Counted from the first letter of the stretch, positions 34,826 to 44,607 are shown. The stretch: DNA of 64,000 nt from Prevotella sp. E13-27 (GCF_023217965.1 NZ_JALPSC010000002.1:186001-250000); one strand, 5' to 3'. Program-made: numbers and translations. Notes: a model not told the origin generated them from the letters alone.

Positions 34826-37228
34826 ATGAAAAGACTCCTTTCTTTGGCAGTTATCGTAATGATGACTACTTTTGGTGTTCTGGCACATGAGATAGATGAG
34901 AATGAGAAGTCAACTGTAACGAAAAGTAGTAATAAGTCCTCAAAAAGCTATGGCGCAAGCGTAGGGTTGGGGCTTATTACTATTTCCGATACGGTGAAAG
35001 GCATACAGATTTCGCCTGTGTCTATCCTTGGCTCAAATGTGACAGGTGTACAGATGTCTGTGTTTAGCAATGTGGCATACGATGGTATGACTGGAGTGCA
35101 GTTGTCGGGACTCAATAATATCGTTATTGGTGAAGCAAACGGACTTCAGCTTAGCGGTTTTACGAACCAGAATATCGGAACCCTGAAGGGTGTGCAGATG
35201 GCATTCCGTAATGGAACAGATACTCTGCGAGGCGTACAGTTTGGCATGTTTAATATTCTTCGTGAATACGAGAAAGGAGTGCAGATAGGTATTGTAAACT
35301 ATTCCCACGATACAATCTCTAAGCGCTATGGACTCGTCAATGTCAATCCTAAGACTAAGATAGCCTTAATGGGTTTTGCAGGTACCAATTCTAAAATAAA
35401 CTTTGCATTGCGCTTTCGCAATAGGAGTACTTATAACATCTTCGGTGCCGGTACCCATTATATGGGACTTAACGATAAATTCTCTGGTACCATATTCTAT
35501 CGTATAGGACAGTACTTTAATCTTACTCCGCGGTTGTCGGTGAGTGGCGACTTGGGCTTTTTTCATATAGAGACATTCCAAGAACACTCTACTGAAGCTC
35601 CTGAGCGTCTATACTCTCTGGAAGCACGCTTGAACTTGGATTACCAGCTTAGCAAACACTGGGGCATATTTGGTTCTGTGGGCTATGGAGATACTCGTTA
35701 CTATAATCATAACAAGAGTTTCAGACACCGTATGATTGGTGAGGTTGGTCTCACTTATCAATATGCTGGTTATAATAGTCAGAAATCACGTGAACTACAT
35801 CTTCACTCTGAAGAAGATATGATGGAAGGCAATGATAATCGTTTTGCACTTCCTGAGAAACGCAATATGGTTCGCACCATTTCCATGATTACTGCATTGA
35901 ACGCCTTTGTGAACCGATGGGACACATGGGTACTCAACGAGGAATTCTCTAGAATAAACTTTCATAGCATAGGTCACAACTTCGAACATGCTTTCGTGTG
36001 GGATAACGATAATTTCAACACGAACCTGTTCGCTCACCCATACCATGGAAATCTTTATTTTAACTCTGCTCGAACTAATGGCTATAACTTCTGGCAGTCA
36101 TATCCTTGTGCACTTGGTGGCTCGTTGATGTGGGAGTTCTTTGGCGAGATTACACCGCCAGCCATCAATGACATGATTGCTACCTCTGTTGGTGGCTCGT
36201 GCATTGGTGAAATCACTTTCCGCATAAGTGATCTGTTCTACGATGATCGTGAAGTCGGCTTCAGCCGATTCTTGCGCGAGCTTGGAGGCGCTGCCGTTTC
36301 GCCAATGAAAGGCTTGAAACGAATACTGACAGGTCAGGCATGGAAGCGTAAGAGTCGCAACTACCTCTATCACGATTATAAACGTATTCCTGTGAAGTAT
36401 AGCATCTCAGTAGGTTCGCGTTATTTGGCCGATGATCATGCACTGTTCCGTGGTGAACACAATCCTTACATGGAACTTGTAATGGTATATGGCGATGCAT
36501 ACAACAATGATGAGAATAAGCCATACGACTATTTCCGTTCCAGTGTCACTATGGGATTCTCAAGCAACCAGCCTCTCATAAACCGACTGAACTTGTTAGG
36601 ACGTCTCTGGGGTACTCCTATTAGCGATACTGATAAGTTTGAGGCAGACCTTGGTATTTTCCAGCATTTTAACTTCTATAACTCTGAAGCAGTGAAAGAT
36701 GGTACCGACCTCATTCCTTATCGTATCAGCGAAGCTGCCTCAGTAGGTCCTGGCCTCATCTATCGCTTCCCGCATCTTGAGCAGCGCATGGAACTTGAGC
36801 AGCGCATCTTCGTCAGCGGAATCTTACTTGGTGGTTCTCTCAGCGACTACCTTTACATTCAGGAGCGTGACTACAATATGGGAAGCGGCTTCTCAGCCAA
36901 GATCCAGACGCGAATGGATATCAAGAAGGTGGGCTATATGGATATTGATGCCAACTATTTCCACATCTTCACATGGAAAGGCTATGATCGTTCTCAATGG
37001 GTTGGCAAAACTGGATTTGATCTGGACTATACAAATGCACAGGGTGATCCAGGTAACACTCGTATGATGGCTTTCAATGCCAATTTCGGCGTGTATCTTA
37101 GTCGTCATATGTCACTAGATATCCGTACCAGCTATTTCTGGCGTCATGCTCATTATAAAGCTGCTGAATTTAAAAACGTTGATGCGAAAACCTTCGAACT
37201 ACGTGCTGGTCTGACATATAAACTGTAA
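34826..37228 (+). CDS. Outer-membrane protein with GVQ surface repeats and DUF3943-like domain, 800 aa
   Basis: A signal peptide is evident (LLSLAVIVMMTTFGVLAHE). Residues about 45-165 contain six or so repeats of the form G-V-Q-x-S/G-x-x-x-N (VKGIQISPVSI, TGVQMSVFSNV, TGVQLSGLNNI, KGVQMAF, RGVQFGMFNI), as in the LA_2272-type surface repeat. The middle region carries the DUF3943 signature FAHPYHGNLYFNSARTNGYN followed by WEFFGEITPPAINDM. The C-terminal part shows alternating aromatic beta strands ending in ELRAGLTYKL, as in outer-membrane barrels. Export to the outer membrane is inferred; function is unknown. Confidence 0.75.
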   Translation: MKRLLSLAVIVMMTTFGVLAHEIDENEKSTVTKSSNKSSKSYGASVGLGLITISDTVKGIQISPVSILGSNVTGVQMSVFSNVAYDGMTGVQLSGLNNIVIGEANGLQLSGFTNQNIGTLKGVQMAFRNGTDTLRGVQFGMFNILREYEKGVQIGIVNYSHDTISKRYGLVNVNPKTKIALMGFAGTNSKINFALRFRNRSTYNIFGAGTHYMGLNDKFSGTIFYRIGQYFNLTPRLSVSGDLGFFHIETFQEHSTEAPERLYSLEARLNLDYQLSKHWGIFGSVGYGDTRYYNHNKSFRHRMIGEVGLTYQYAGYNSQKSRELHLHSEEDMMEGNDNRFALPEKRNMVRTISMITALNAFVNRWDTWVLNEEFSRINFHSIGHNFEHAFVWDNDNFNTNLFAHPYHGNLYFNSARTNGYNFWQSYPCALGGSLMWEFFGEITPPAINDMIATSVGGSCIGEITFRISDLFYDDREVGFSRFLRELGGAAVSPMKGLKRILTGQAWKRKSRNYLYHDYKRIPVKYSISVGSRYLADDHALFRGEHNPYMELVMVYGDAYNNDENKPYDYFRSSVTMGFSSNQPLINRLNLLGRLWGTPISDTDKFEADLGIFQHFNFYNSEAVKDGTDLIPYRISEAASVGPGLIYRFPHLEQRMELEQRIFVSGILLGGSLSDYLYIQERDYNMGSGFSAKIQTRMDIKKVGYMDIDANYFHIFTWKGYDRSQWVGKTGFDLDYTNAQGDPGNTRMMAFNANFGVYLSRHMSLDIRTSYFWRHAHYKAAEFKNVDAKTFELRAGLTYKL

Positions 37229-37251
37229 TATGTTGACAGTGGGTTAGAAAA

Positions 37252-37317
37252 GTTTAACTTTACTCCGAGAGATGTTTAACTTTACTCCGAGAGATGTTTA
37301 ACTTTACTCGAAGGGAT
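37252..37317 (+). repeat. Three tandem copies of a 22-bp repeat
   Basis: Two identical 22-bp units (37252-37273, 37274-37295; GTTTAACTTTACTCCGAGAG plus AT) are followed by a third with three changes (37296-37317). A partial GTTTA follows. The block fills the gap between two convergent genes and has no hairpin. Confidence 0.9.
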
Positions 37318-37323
37318 GTTTAT

Positions 37324-39486
37324 TTAGTTCATTCCTCGCATGGTAAGTGAGATGCGCTTGCGACGATAATCGACTTCTAAAACCTTGACCCTGACATGCT
37401 GGTGTAGCTTCACCACATCGTTAGGGTCTTTCACATATTTGTCTGCAAGCTGTGATATGTGTACAAGGCCGTCTTGATGGACACCTATATCAACAAACGC
37501 ACCAAAATTAGTGATATTGGTAATAATGCCAGGTAGCTCCATGCCTACCGTTAGGTCGTCCATATTCTCAATCCCTTTTGCAAACTCAAACTCTTCAATC
37601 TGTTCACGCGGATCGCGACCTGGTTTTTCCAGTTCGTTCATTATGTCGTTGAGCGTTGGCAGACCGACCTCGGCGCTTACATACTTATTAATGTCAATTT
37701 TTTCTCGAAGCTCCTTCTTTGCGATGAGGTCGCTTATGCTACAACGTAAGTCCTTAGCCATTTGTTCCACGAGGGCATAGCGCTCTGGATGTACGGCACT
37801 GTTGTCAAGTGGGTTCTTAGCATTAGGTATGCGTAGGAAACCTGCACACTGTTCAAAGGCATTTGGCCCCAGTCGCGGAACTTTCTTCAGTTGGGCACGG
37901 CTGGTGAAGGCACCGTTTTCTTTCCTATATTCAATGATGTTCTTTGCAATAGTTGGACCAAGTCCGCTGACATATTGTAACAGATGGCTTGAGGCTGTGT
38001 TCAGGTTCACTCCTACTGAGTTAACGCAACTCTCTACTGTCAGGTCGAGCTGTCGCTTTAGCTTTGTCTGGTCAACATCATGCTGATATTGTCCAACTCC
38101 AATGCTTTTCGGGTCAATCTTTACAAGTTCAGCCAATGGATCCATGAGTCTTCTGCCTATTGATACTGCACCGCGAACGGTGACATCTTCGTCAGGAAAC
38201 TCATCGCGTGCTGTTTTCGATGCAGAATAAACAGAAGCTCCGTCTTCGCTTACAATAAAAATCTTAACTTTCGACCCGTTCTCTGTTTGAGCTGATAGTT
38301 CATTTATGAGATCTTCCACGAAGGCTCGTGTCTCGCGACTCGCTGTACCGTTGCCAATTGCTATTGCTTCGATGTGATAGTCCTTTATCATCTGCTGCAT
38401 GTGGACTGTAGCCTGCATTCTTCGATTTACAGGAGGGTGGGGGAATATAGCCTCGTGGTGAAGGAGGTTGCCTTGCTCGTCAAGACACACAACCTTGCAT
38501 CCTGTGCGGAAACCTGGGTCAACTCCCATTACTCGCTTCTGACCGAGTGGCGCTGCAAGAAGCAACTGACGGAGGTTCTCAGCAAATACACGTATCGCCT
38601 CTTCGTCAGCTTTCTCTTTGCTGAGCGTGCTGAACTCTGTCTCTATTGATGGCTCCAGCAGGCGCTTATAGCCATCGGCAATGGCTTCCTCTACTAGACT
38701 GCCACATGCAGAACGTCCATGGACTATGTGCCTACATAAGTTGGAGATGCATGTCTCGTCGTCAATAGTAATGGATACTCGTAATATTCCTTCTTCTTCG
38801 CCACGTCGCATAGCTAACAGACGATGGCTTGAACAGCGCTTTAGTGGCTCTTGCCAGTCAAAATAGTCGCTGAACTTTGCTGCTTCATCGCTGTCGGCTT
38901 TGCTTTTTACCACTTTTGACGTGATGGTGGCTTCGCGGCGAAAAGATAAGCGAACTGACTGACGGTTACGCTCATCCTCGCTAATAATCTCTGCTACAAT
39001 GTCCTGAGCACCTTTGATGGCTTGCTCTGTGTCTTTAACATCACCATGAACGTACTTCTCAGCAGCCTTCTTCGGATTTGGCTCACGCTGCATGAGCAAA
39101 AGCATAGCCAGTGGTTCGAGCCCCTGCTCTCTGGCAACTTGTGCGCGTGTGCGTCTCTTGGGCTTAAACGGAAGATACAGGTCTTCAAGTTCTGTCGCAT
39201 CCCAACAGTCTGCTATACGCTTCTCCAATTCAGACGTCATCTTGTTCTGTTCATTGATGGTTTTTACGATAGTGCCTTTTCGCTTTGCTATCTCCTGCAA
39301 TTTTTCGTATTGCTCGCTGATAGCAGCTATTTGCACTTCGTTAAGACCTCCTGTGCGCTCTTTTCTGTAGCGCGATATGAACGGTATCGTACACCCCTCA
39401 TCAAGGAGTGTCAGCGTGTTTCCCACAGCGTCGGACTGAAGTGACAACGCTTTGGCAATGATGACGATGAATTTCTTCTTGTCCAT
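37324..39486 (-). CDS. tex: Tex-family RNA-binding transcription accessory protein, 720 aa
   Basis: Tex proteins bind nucleic acid and act with the transcription or translation machinery. Visible in order: the N-terminal helical region with FISRYRKERTGGLNEVQ, the YqgF/RNase H-like core with VMGVDPGFRTGCKVVC, the SVYSASKTARDEFPDED segment, a helix-hairpin-helix part with VGVNLNTASSHLLQYVSGLG, and the C-terminal S1 domain (LPGIITNITNFGAFVDIG). Length and order are typical. Its end is close to the 22-bp repeat block. Confidence 0.95.
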   Translation of the reverse strand: MDKKKFIVIIAKALSLQSDAVGNTLTLLDEGCTIPFISRYRKERTGGLNEVQIAAISEQYEKLQEIAKRKGTIVKTINEQNKMTSELEKRIADCWDATELEDLYLPFKPKRRTRAQVAREQGLEPLAMLLLMQREPNPKKAAEKYVHGDVKDTEQAIKGAQDIVAEIISEDERNRQSVRLSFRREATITSKVVKSKADSDEAAKFSDYFDWQEPLKRCSSHRLLAMRRGEEEGILRVSITIDDETCISNLCRHIVHGRSACGSLVEEAIADGYKRLLEPSIETEFSTLSKEKADEEAIRVFAENLRQLLLAAPLGQKRVMGVDPGFRTGCKVVCLDEQGNLLHHEAIFPHPPVNRRMQATVHMQQMIKDYHIEAIAIGNGTASRETRAFVEDLINELSAQTENGSKVKIFIVSEDGASVYSASKTARDEFPDEDVTVRGAVSIGRRLMDPLAELVKIDPKSIGVGQYQHDVDQTKLKRQLDLTVESCVNSVGVNLNTASSHLLQYVSGLGPTIAKNIIEYRKENGAFTSRAQLKKVPRLGPNAFEQCAGFLRIPNAKNPLDNSAVHPERYALVEQMAKDLRCSISDLIAKKELREKIDINKYVSAEVGLPTLNDIMNELEKPGRDPREQIEEFEFAKGIENMDDLTVGMELPGIITNITNFGAFVDIGVHQDGLVHISQLADKYVKDPNDVVKLHQHVRVKVLEVDYRRKRISLTMRGMN

Positions 39487-39504
39487 GAAGCGTTTCAGTT
39501 GAGA

Positions 39505-39990
39505 TTATTCTTCGTCGTCTTTTAAGGTCAGCTCAGCTATCGGCAACTGTCTGTCTATTGCTGAATGGAAAGATATGATACTCTCACTACGAGCAAGACC
39601 AAGGGGTTGAAGCTTGTCGTGAATGATGGTAAGAAGATGGTGGTTGTTTATTGCGTAAAGCTTAATGAACAAATCGTAGTCACCTGTAGTGTAGTGACAT
39701 TCAACAACCTCAGGAATCTCTTTCAGTTTCTCTACTACCTCATCAAACGATTCGGGGTTCTTCAGGTTCAGACCAATGTAAGCACAAGTCTCAAATCCCA
39801 TCCTTTCGGGATCAATAATAAATTGTGAACCACGTAATATTCCCATATTCGTCAGCTTCTGAATGCGCTGGTGAATAGCAGCACCACTTACATTACATGC
39901 TCTGGCTACTTCCAGAAATGGAATGCGGGCATCCTCCGATATCAGGCGAAGGATCTGCTTGTCTAATGTGTCAAGTTTCTGATTTGCCAT
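39505..39990 (-). CDS. Lrp/AsnC-family transcriptional regulator, 161 aa
   Basis: An N-terminal helix-turn-helix (LDKQILRLISEDARIPFLEV followed by CNVSGAAIHQRIQKL) is joined to a RAM ligand-binding domain (residues about 70-150, with VVECHYTTGDYDLFIKLYA). Such proteins respond to amino acids. It is transcribed 18 bp upstream of tex on the same strand and may be co-transcribed with it. The target genes cannot be told from the window. Confidence 0.9.
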   Translation of the reverse strand: MANQKLDTLDKQILRLISEDARIPFLEVARACNVSGAAIHQRIQKLTNMGILRGSQFIIDPERMGFETCAYIGLNLKNPESFDEVVEKLKEIPEVVECHYTTGDYDLFIKLYAINNHHLLTIIHDKLQPLGLARSESIISFHSAIDRQLPIAELTLKDDEE

Positions 39991-40025
39991 AATTAATTAT
40001 TAACTCTGTCTATTGTTAGAACATG

Positions 40026-40057
40026 CAAAGTTAATGATAATTTTTCTTATAAACAAC
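40026..40057 (-). promoter_or_regulatory. Promoter of the Lrp/AsnC gene
   Basis: On the - strand GTTG (40054-40057) is followed after 20 bp by TAACTTTG (40026-40033). The -7 box lies 36 bp before the start codon. Confidence 0.6.
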
Positions 40058-40094
40058 AGATTGATAATAAAAAAGCCCAAAAAGTAACGAATTG

Positions 40095-40547
40095 TTATTT
40101 TTCAGTAGCAGAATAGTTGATTTTTAGCGAAGATGAAAGCTGAAGCTCTTTCTTGATGTCTGCTATGATACCCATTGGCACGTCCCTGTCAGCCTTAATG
40201 CTTACAGTCATACGTTGGCGGTCTTCGGCATTCATCTTCTCTCGCTCCTGCTCTATAAACTCCTTTATATCTGCAATGGTAGCAATCTCATTGTTTAGCT
40301 GTATGAAGAACTCACTATCTTCTTTGGCACTAATCTTCTTGCCTACATATATGTATATAATAGAACCTTTATGACCTTGCTTTTTAAGTTCGGTACCTTG
40401 GGGAACCTGATATCTGACTTTTAAGTCTACGTCCCTCATATGGGTGACAATCATAAAGAAAAACAGAACGGTGAAGATCAGATCGGGTAGGGACGAGGTG
40501 TTCAAGCCTGGCACCTCGTGTTCTCTGTGTCTAAAAAAAAGTCTCAT
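40095..40547 (-). CDS. ExbD-like biopolymer transport protein (second copy), 150 aa
   Basis: One N-terminal transmembrane helix (SLPDLIFTVLFFFMIVTH) carries the conserved membrane Asp of ExbD/TolR (LPDLIF), followed by a periplasmic domain. The preferred start MRLFFRHREHEV overlaps the upstream exbD stop by four bases (ATGA); an in-frame upstream extension lies in the other gene. It works with ExbB to harness the proton gradient for TonB-dependent transport. Confidence 0.88.
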   Translation of the reverse strand: MRLFFRHREHEVPGLNTSSLPDLIFTVLFFFMIVTHMRDVDLKVRYQVPQGTELKKQGHKGSIIYIYVGKKISAKEDSEFFIQLNNEIATIADIKEFIEQEREKMNAEDRQRMTVSIKADRDVPMGIIADIKKELQLSSSLKINYSATEK

Positions 40548-41149
40548 TGCTCCCCTCCTTTCCCAGTCGTTGTAACAGATGTAGGCTCGTCTTCGCTTAT
40601 GCGTTGAGGATATACCATTGCTATGGCATCTTTCTGATCCTTGTTGCATCTAGCAAGTGGTTTGCCAAACTTCTCTTCTGCCAGTTCATTTCTAAGCTGA
40701 GAGTATGCCCTGACTATTGCATCTTGAATCTGAAAATAAGCATCGTAGCTCGTCTCTCTGTCAACTCTTATATAGATGACATGACGGTCACTCACTTCGC
40801 AAAGACCGAAGTAGTTCACTTCTCTCTTGCTCTTTTCTGGCAGGGAAGAGTCATTAGTCTTGTTTGCAACGAACGTCTTTACGCGTTCCACTAAGTCATC
40901 GGTTATGATGGCTTCGTTATTACATGTTAGTTTGTCCTCTCCGTCAATGACAATCTCCAGTATGTTCCGCTGTTTTATCTTCTGCTCTACAACTTCTTCT
41001 TCATTTTGGATTGGGGGAAGCTGTCGCGGAAGGCCTTTATCGGTAGCCATTGATGAAGTCACCAAGAAGAATATCAACAGCATGAACGATATGTCTGCAG
41101 TTGAAGTGGTGTTTAATATGGGTACTCTACGTTTCGGACGTTCAAACAT
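40544..41149 (-). CDS. ExbD-like biopolymer transport protein (first copy), 201 aa
   Basis: The N-terminal membrane helix contains the ExbD signature TSTADISFMLLIFFLVTSS with the critical Asp. The periplasmic domain is longer than usual and includes a Cys-containing NYFGLCEVSDRHVIYIRVDR segment. It lies 10 bp after the small membrane protein gene and overlaps the second exbD. Two ExbD paralogs in tandem are common in Bacteroidales energy-transduction clusters. Confidence 0.9.
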   Translation of the reverse strand: MFERPKRRVPILNTTSTADISFMLLIFFLVTSSMATDKGLPRQLPPIQNEEEVVEQKIKQRNILEIVIDGEDKLTCNNEAIITDDLVERVKTFVANKTNDSSLPEKSKREVNYFGLCEVSDRHVIYIRVDRETSYDAYFQIQDAIVRAYSQLRNELAEEKFGKPLARCNKDQKDAIAMVYPQRISEDEPTSVTTTGKGGEQ

Positions 41150-41159
41150 CTTCTTCTTT

Positions 41160-41525
41160 TTATTTTCGTCTGCCAGGAGCTGCCATACTTACAATGACGC
41201 ATGCTGCTGCTATGAGAATCATAGCTATGGAGCTATTGATAAGCATGTCACTAATGCATAGCCATGTGCGGTCTTCAAATGCTTTGCCGTTGATGTTCAG
41301 TGGAGTACTGTCGGCAGAAAACCATGATATGCCAAGCGTCAGTATCAGGAGCACCATAACGCAAATAGAGATATATCGCGTTGCCTTGCTCTCATCTTTT
41401 TCTGTTCCGTGCTGACGTATGGAGTTAACCATCGACCACACTGCTAATGCTACAGTCGCAAACAGTAGCACATACATGGTGATGAGCAGTATGTCAACAA
41501 ATAGCGGATATTCGTAGAAACTCAT
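41160..41525 (-). CDS. Membrane protein of the ExbB/ExbD cluster, 121 aa
   Basis: Three hydrophobic segments are visible (about residues 10-32, 50-70 and 92-115), giving a small inner-membrane protein. It overlaps the exbB stop by four bases and precedes the exbD genes. Its place in the operon suggests an accessory role in the proton-driven complex. No family name is recognised with confidence. Confidence 0.75.
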   Translation of the reverse strand: MSFYEYPLFVDILLITMYVLLFATVALAVWSMVNSIRQHGTEKDESKATRYISICVMVLLILTLGISWFSADSTPLNINGKAFEDRTWLCISDMLINSSIAMILIAAACVIVSMAAPGRRK

Positions 41526-42274
41526 GACTGGCGCAGCTTGTGTTTCATTATTATGTCAAGAAGAGATATTGCAGACTCTTCCATCTGAGATGTCAGATGC
41601 TCTATCTTTGACAATATGTAGTTGTAGAATATTTGTAGAATGATTGCTACAACGATACCGAAGATAGTAGTGATGAGGGCTACTTTCATACCAGATGCTA
41701 CAATCGTTGGGCTGATATCGCCTGCTTCTTGAATCTGGTCGAACGACATCACCATACCTATAACCGTTCCAAGAAATCCAAGTGATGGAGCTATAGCAAT
41801 GAATAGCGTTATCCATGAGCAGCCTTTTTCCAGCTTAGCTGACTGTACGGATCCATAACTGACGATAGAACGCTCCACTACATCCATGGCTTCTTCTATA
41901 TGCATCAAACCCTGATAACAGATGGATGCAACAGGGCCTCGAGTGTCACGGCACAGAGTCTTTGCTCCCTCAATATCGTTCGCCTCCACTTTCTTCTCTA
42001 TGTCAACAAGCAGTTTCTTCGCGTTTATCTCTGAGAGAGTGAGATATATGATTCTTTCAATACAGAAAGCGAGACCGAGAATAAGCGTTATTGCGACAAG
42101 TGACATAAAGCCTACTGATCCTTCTACAAACTTCGTCTTCAGTTGTGAGTGGAAACCATCGCTCTGAGCCACTTCTTCCATTGTAGAGTTGATCAGTGAA
42201 TCAACTTGTGCCAATGTAGGTAGAATAAACAGCGCAAGCAGAATGCTGGTTAAGACAAATATCTTCGTCTTCAT
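41522..42274 (-). CDS. ExbB/TolQ/MotA-family proton channel protein, 250 aa
   Basis: An N-terminal signal-like helix is followed by a long periplasmic stretch and three membrane helices, including FMSLVAITLILGLAFCIERI. The signature WITLFIAIAPSLGFLGTVIGM, split here as two parts, and the DISPTIVASGMKVALITT segment are typical of ExbB/TolQ. It is the first gene of the cluster and drives TonB or Tol-type systems. Confidence 0.92.
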   Translation of the reverse strand: MKTKIFVLTSILLALFILPTLAQVDSLINSTMEEVAQSDGFHSQLKTKFVEGSVGFMSLVAITLILGLAFCIERIIYLTLSEINAKKLLVDIEKKVEANDIEGAKTLCRDTRGPVASICYQGLMHIEEAMDVVERSIVSYGSVQSAKLEKGCSWITLFIAIAPSLGFLGTVIGMVMSFDQIQEAGDISPTIVASGMKVALITTIFGIVVAIILQIFYNYILSKIEHLTSQMEESAISLLDIIMKHKLRQS

Positions 42275-42318
42275 AAATATCTCCTATATTATTAAATATG
42301 TGTTTGCTATTTGGTGCA

Positions 42319-42326
42319 CAAAGTTA
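42319..42326 (-). promoter_or_regulatory. Candidate -7 box of the exbB operon
   Basis: TAACTTTG on the - strand fits TAnnTTTG, 45 bp before the exbB start. No -33 box is evident at the usual distance. Confidence 0.5.
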
Positions 42327-42438
42327 CTAAGAAGCGACTATCTACTCCGCTTTTTTTGTGTTAAATTACTTGAATTGTTTGGTAAAACGCAATTATTTTC
42401 TGAAATTTGTAGAATAATAACTGAAACCGAGGAAAAAG

Positions 42439-43056
42439 ATGGCATTACAAATGACTCTTTCGTGTGCATCGTCATCTGTAGCAGATGGAACGAGCTATTT
42501 CTGGGATGCGCCACAGCTGCCCGCAGGCACTGACCTTTATCCATATTATCTTAACGAAGATAATGAGGAACAGCCATTGCAGTTTATCTGTCAACTGAAC
42601 CTTGCTAAGTTGCCGAAAAGCGAGTTGCCATCAAAAGGCATGCTCTATTTCTTTGGGCTGATAGACTACTATCTTGGTTATGACGTACCATATGAGTTTG
42701 GAACTGGTTGGTGGGGCGAAGGCAGCGTAAGAGCTGTATATGTGGAGAATACTGATGTGCCACTTGAGCGTCAGAACCCTTACACAGAGGATGATATGAT
42801 TCCACCACATCTTATCACTTTTCAAGAAACACTGCAGAGAAGTGACGGCATGCGTCTTCTTGGCGAGCCCTTTGAGGATGAGGTCCGTATGGAGATTCCT
42901 GATGGATGGACTCTGCTTCTTCAACTTGATTCCGATGAGAATGAACACTTCTCGCTGATGTTCCACGACATGGGACTCCTATATATAATTATTGAGGAGG
43001 AACGGCTGAAGAAAGGTGACTTCTCCAACCTGCGTGCCTATATGACATCTATGTAA
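42439..43056 (+). CDS. DUF1963 (YwqG-like) protein, 205 aa
   Basis: The segment FICQLNLAKLPKSELPSKGM followed by LYFFGLIDYY is the core motif of DUF1963. The protein is cytoplasmic, without signal peptide. Family function is unknown; members are found in many bacteria. The gene is divergent from the exbB operon and 40 bp upstream of the flotillin gene, and may be co-transcribed with it. Confidence 0.85.
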   Translation: MALQMTLSCASSSVADGTSYFWDAPQLPAGTDLYPYYLNEDNEEQPLQFICQLNLAKLPKSELPSKGMLYFFGLIDYYLGYDVPYEFGTGWWGEGSVRAVYVENTDVPLERQNPYTEDDMIPPHLITFQETLQRSDGMRLLGEPFEDEVRMEIPDGWTLLLQLDSDENEHFSLMFHDMGLLYIIIEEERLKKGDFSNLRAYMTSM

Positions 43057-43096
43057 GAAACAACTTTACTAAACCTTTTAATTTTTCAAAACCATT

Positions 43097-44596
43097 ATGG
43101 AAGAACAATTGTATTATTTGATTGGAGCAGGCGTAGTCCTGGTCGCAGTGATTCTTTTCATTTCCTATGTCAAGGCACCGCCTTCATTCGCGTTTATCAT
43201 TTCAGGTCTGTCTAAGCAACCACGTGTGCTCATTGGTAAGGGCGGATTCCGCATCCCTTTCTTTGAGCGACTAGACCGTGTATATCTCGGTCAGATTACC
43301 GTAGATATCAAGACGGAGGAGAGCGTTCCTACCAACGACTTCATCAATGTCGATGTTGATGCCGTTGCGAAGATTCGTGTTACTCCCGACAGCGAGGGTA
43401 CCCGCCTTGCAGCGAAGAACTTCCTGAACATGACTCCCGATGAGATTGCTGCTCAGTTGCAGGATTCACTTCAGGGTAACATGCGTGAAATCATTGGTAC
43501 TCTCGACCTGCGTTCACTTAACACCGATCGTGATGGATTCTCTGATCAGGTGATGGCAAAGGCTTCTCCCGATATGGCTAAGTTGGGTATTGACATTATA
43601 TCTTGTAATATTCAGAACGTTACCGACCGTGAAGGACTTATCAAGGACCTCGGTGCTGATAACACTGCTAAGATTAAGAAAGATGCCGCAATCAACCGTG
43701 CCGTTGCTGAGCGTGACGTAAAGATTGAGGTTTCAAAGGCTGACAAGGAGTCTAACGATGCACGTGTAGATGCTGATACAGCTATCGCAATCAAGAACAA
43801 TGAGCTGGCTCTTAAGCGTGCTGCGCTGAAGAAAGAGGCTGATACTGCTCAGGCTGATGCCGATGCCGCATATGCTATCCAGCAGCAGGAGCAGCAGAAG
43901 ACCATCAATATTAAGACTGTTGAGGCTGAGATCGAGAAGACTAAGCGTGAGCAAGTGCTTTCTCGTGAGCAGATTGAAATCAAGCAGAACCAGCTGGCGG
44001 CAGAAGTGGAGAAAAAGGCTGATGCTGATAAGTATAAGGTGGAGATTGATGCTCAGGCTGATCTCGAGCAGCGCAAGCGTGTTGCTGAGGCTCAGAAGTA
44101 TGAGGCAGAGCAGAAGGCTCTCGCTCAGAATGCAGAGTCTGATGCTACTCGTTATCGCTTAGAGCAGGAAGCAGCAGGTATAAAGGCTAAGGGTGAGGCT
44201 GAGGCTTACGCCATCCAGAAGAAGGGTGAGGCTGAGGCTCTTGCCATGGATAAGAAGGCCGAGGCTTATAAGAAGTATAACAATGCTGCTGTGATTCAGA
44301 TGATGATTGAGGTTCTGCCTCAGGTCGTTGAAAACGTTGCTAAGCCAATATCTTCTATCAAGGATGTCCATGTTTACAGTGGCGGTCAGGATTCAGGTGC
44401 CGGTGTTGCTTCAATGAGCGGTGGAGTGCCTGTTGCTATAAAGCAGGCTTTCGATGTGTTGAAGACTGCTACTGGTGTTGATATGGCTGACATCATGCGT
44501 GCTGGTACTCTTGAGGCGAAGACAACTCGTAACATCAACCTCAACGACGAAGCTGCTGATGCTGTCAATAACATCATCGGAAAAGATAAGAAGTAA
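43097..44596 (+). CDS. Flotillin-like SPFH protein, 499 aa
   Basis: An N-terminal membrane anchor (YYLIGAGVVLVAVILFISYV) precedes an SPFH domain (about 30-200, with LIGKGGFRIPFFERLDRVYL and NFLNMTPDEIAAQLQDSL). A long Ala/Glu/Lys-rich coiled coil follows (about 215-400) with EAEAYAIQKKGEAEALAMDK. Flotillins organise membrane microdomains. The C-terminal part has a Gly-rich linker and an NLNDEAADAVNNIIGK end. It is convergent with the glycosyltransferase gene, only 11 bp away. Confidence 0.92.
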   Translation: MEEQLYYLIGAGVVLVAVILFISYVKAPPSFAFIISGLSKQPRVLIGKGGFRIPFFERLDRVYLGQITVDIKTEESVPTNDFINVDVDAVAKIRVTPDSEGTRLAAKNFLNMTPDEIAAQLQDSLQGNMREIIGTLDLRSLNTDRDGFSDQVMAKASPDMAKLGIDIISCNIQNVTDREGLIKDLGADNTAKIKKDAAINRAVAERDVKIEVSKADKESNDARVDADTAIAIKNNELALKRAALKKEADTAQADADAAYAIQQQEQQKTINIKTVEAEIEKTKREQVLSREQIEIKQNQLAAEVEKKADADKYKVEIDAQADLEQRKRVAEAQKYEAEQKALAQNAESDATRYRLEQEAAGIKAKGEAEAYAIQKKGEAEALAMDKKAEAYKKYNNAAVIQMMIEVLPQVVENVAKPISSIKDVHVYSGGQDSGAGVASMSGGVPVAIKQAFDVLKTATGVDMADIMRAGTLEAKTTRNINLNDEAADAVNNIIGKDKK

Positions 44597-44607
44597 GAAT
44601 GAAATGA

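Noticed and set aside
37252..37317. 22-bp tandem repeat as a CRISPR array
   Set aside because: The units are contiguous with no spacers between them and no cas genes are near.
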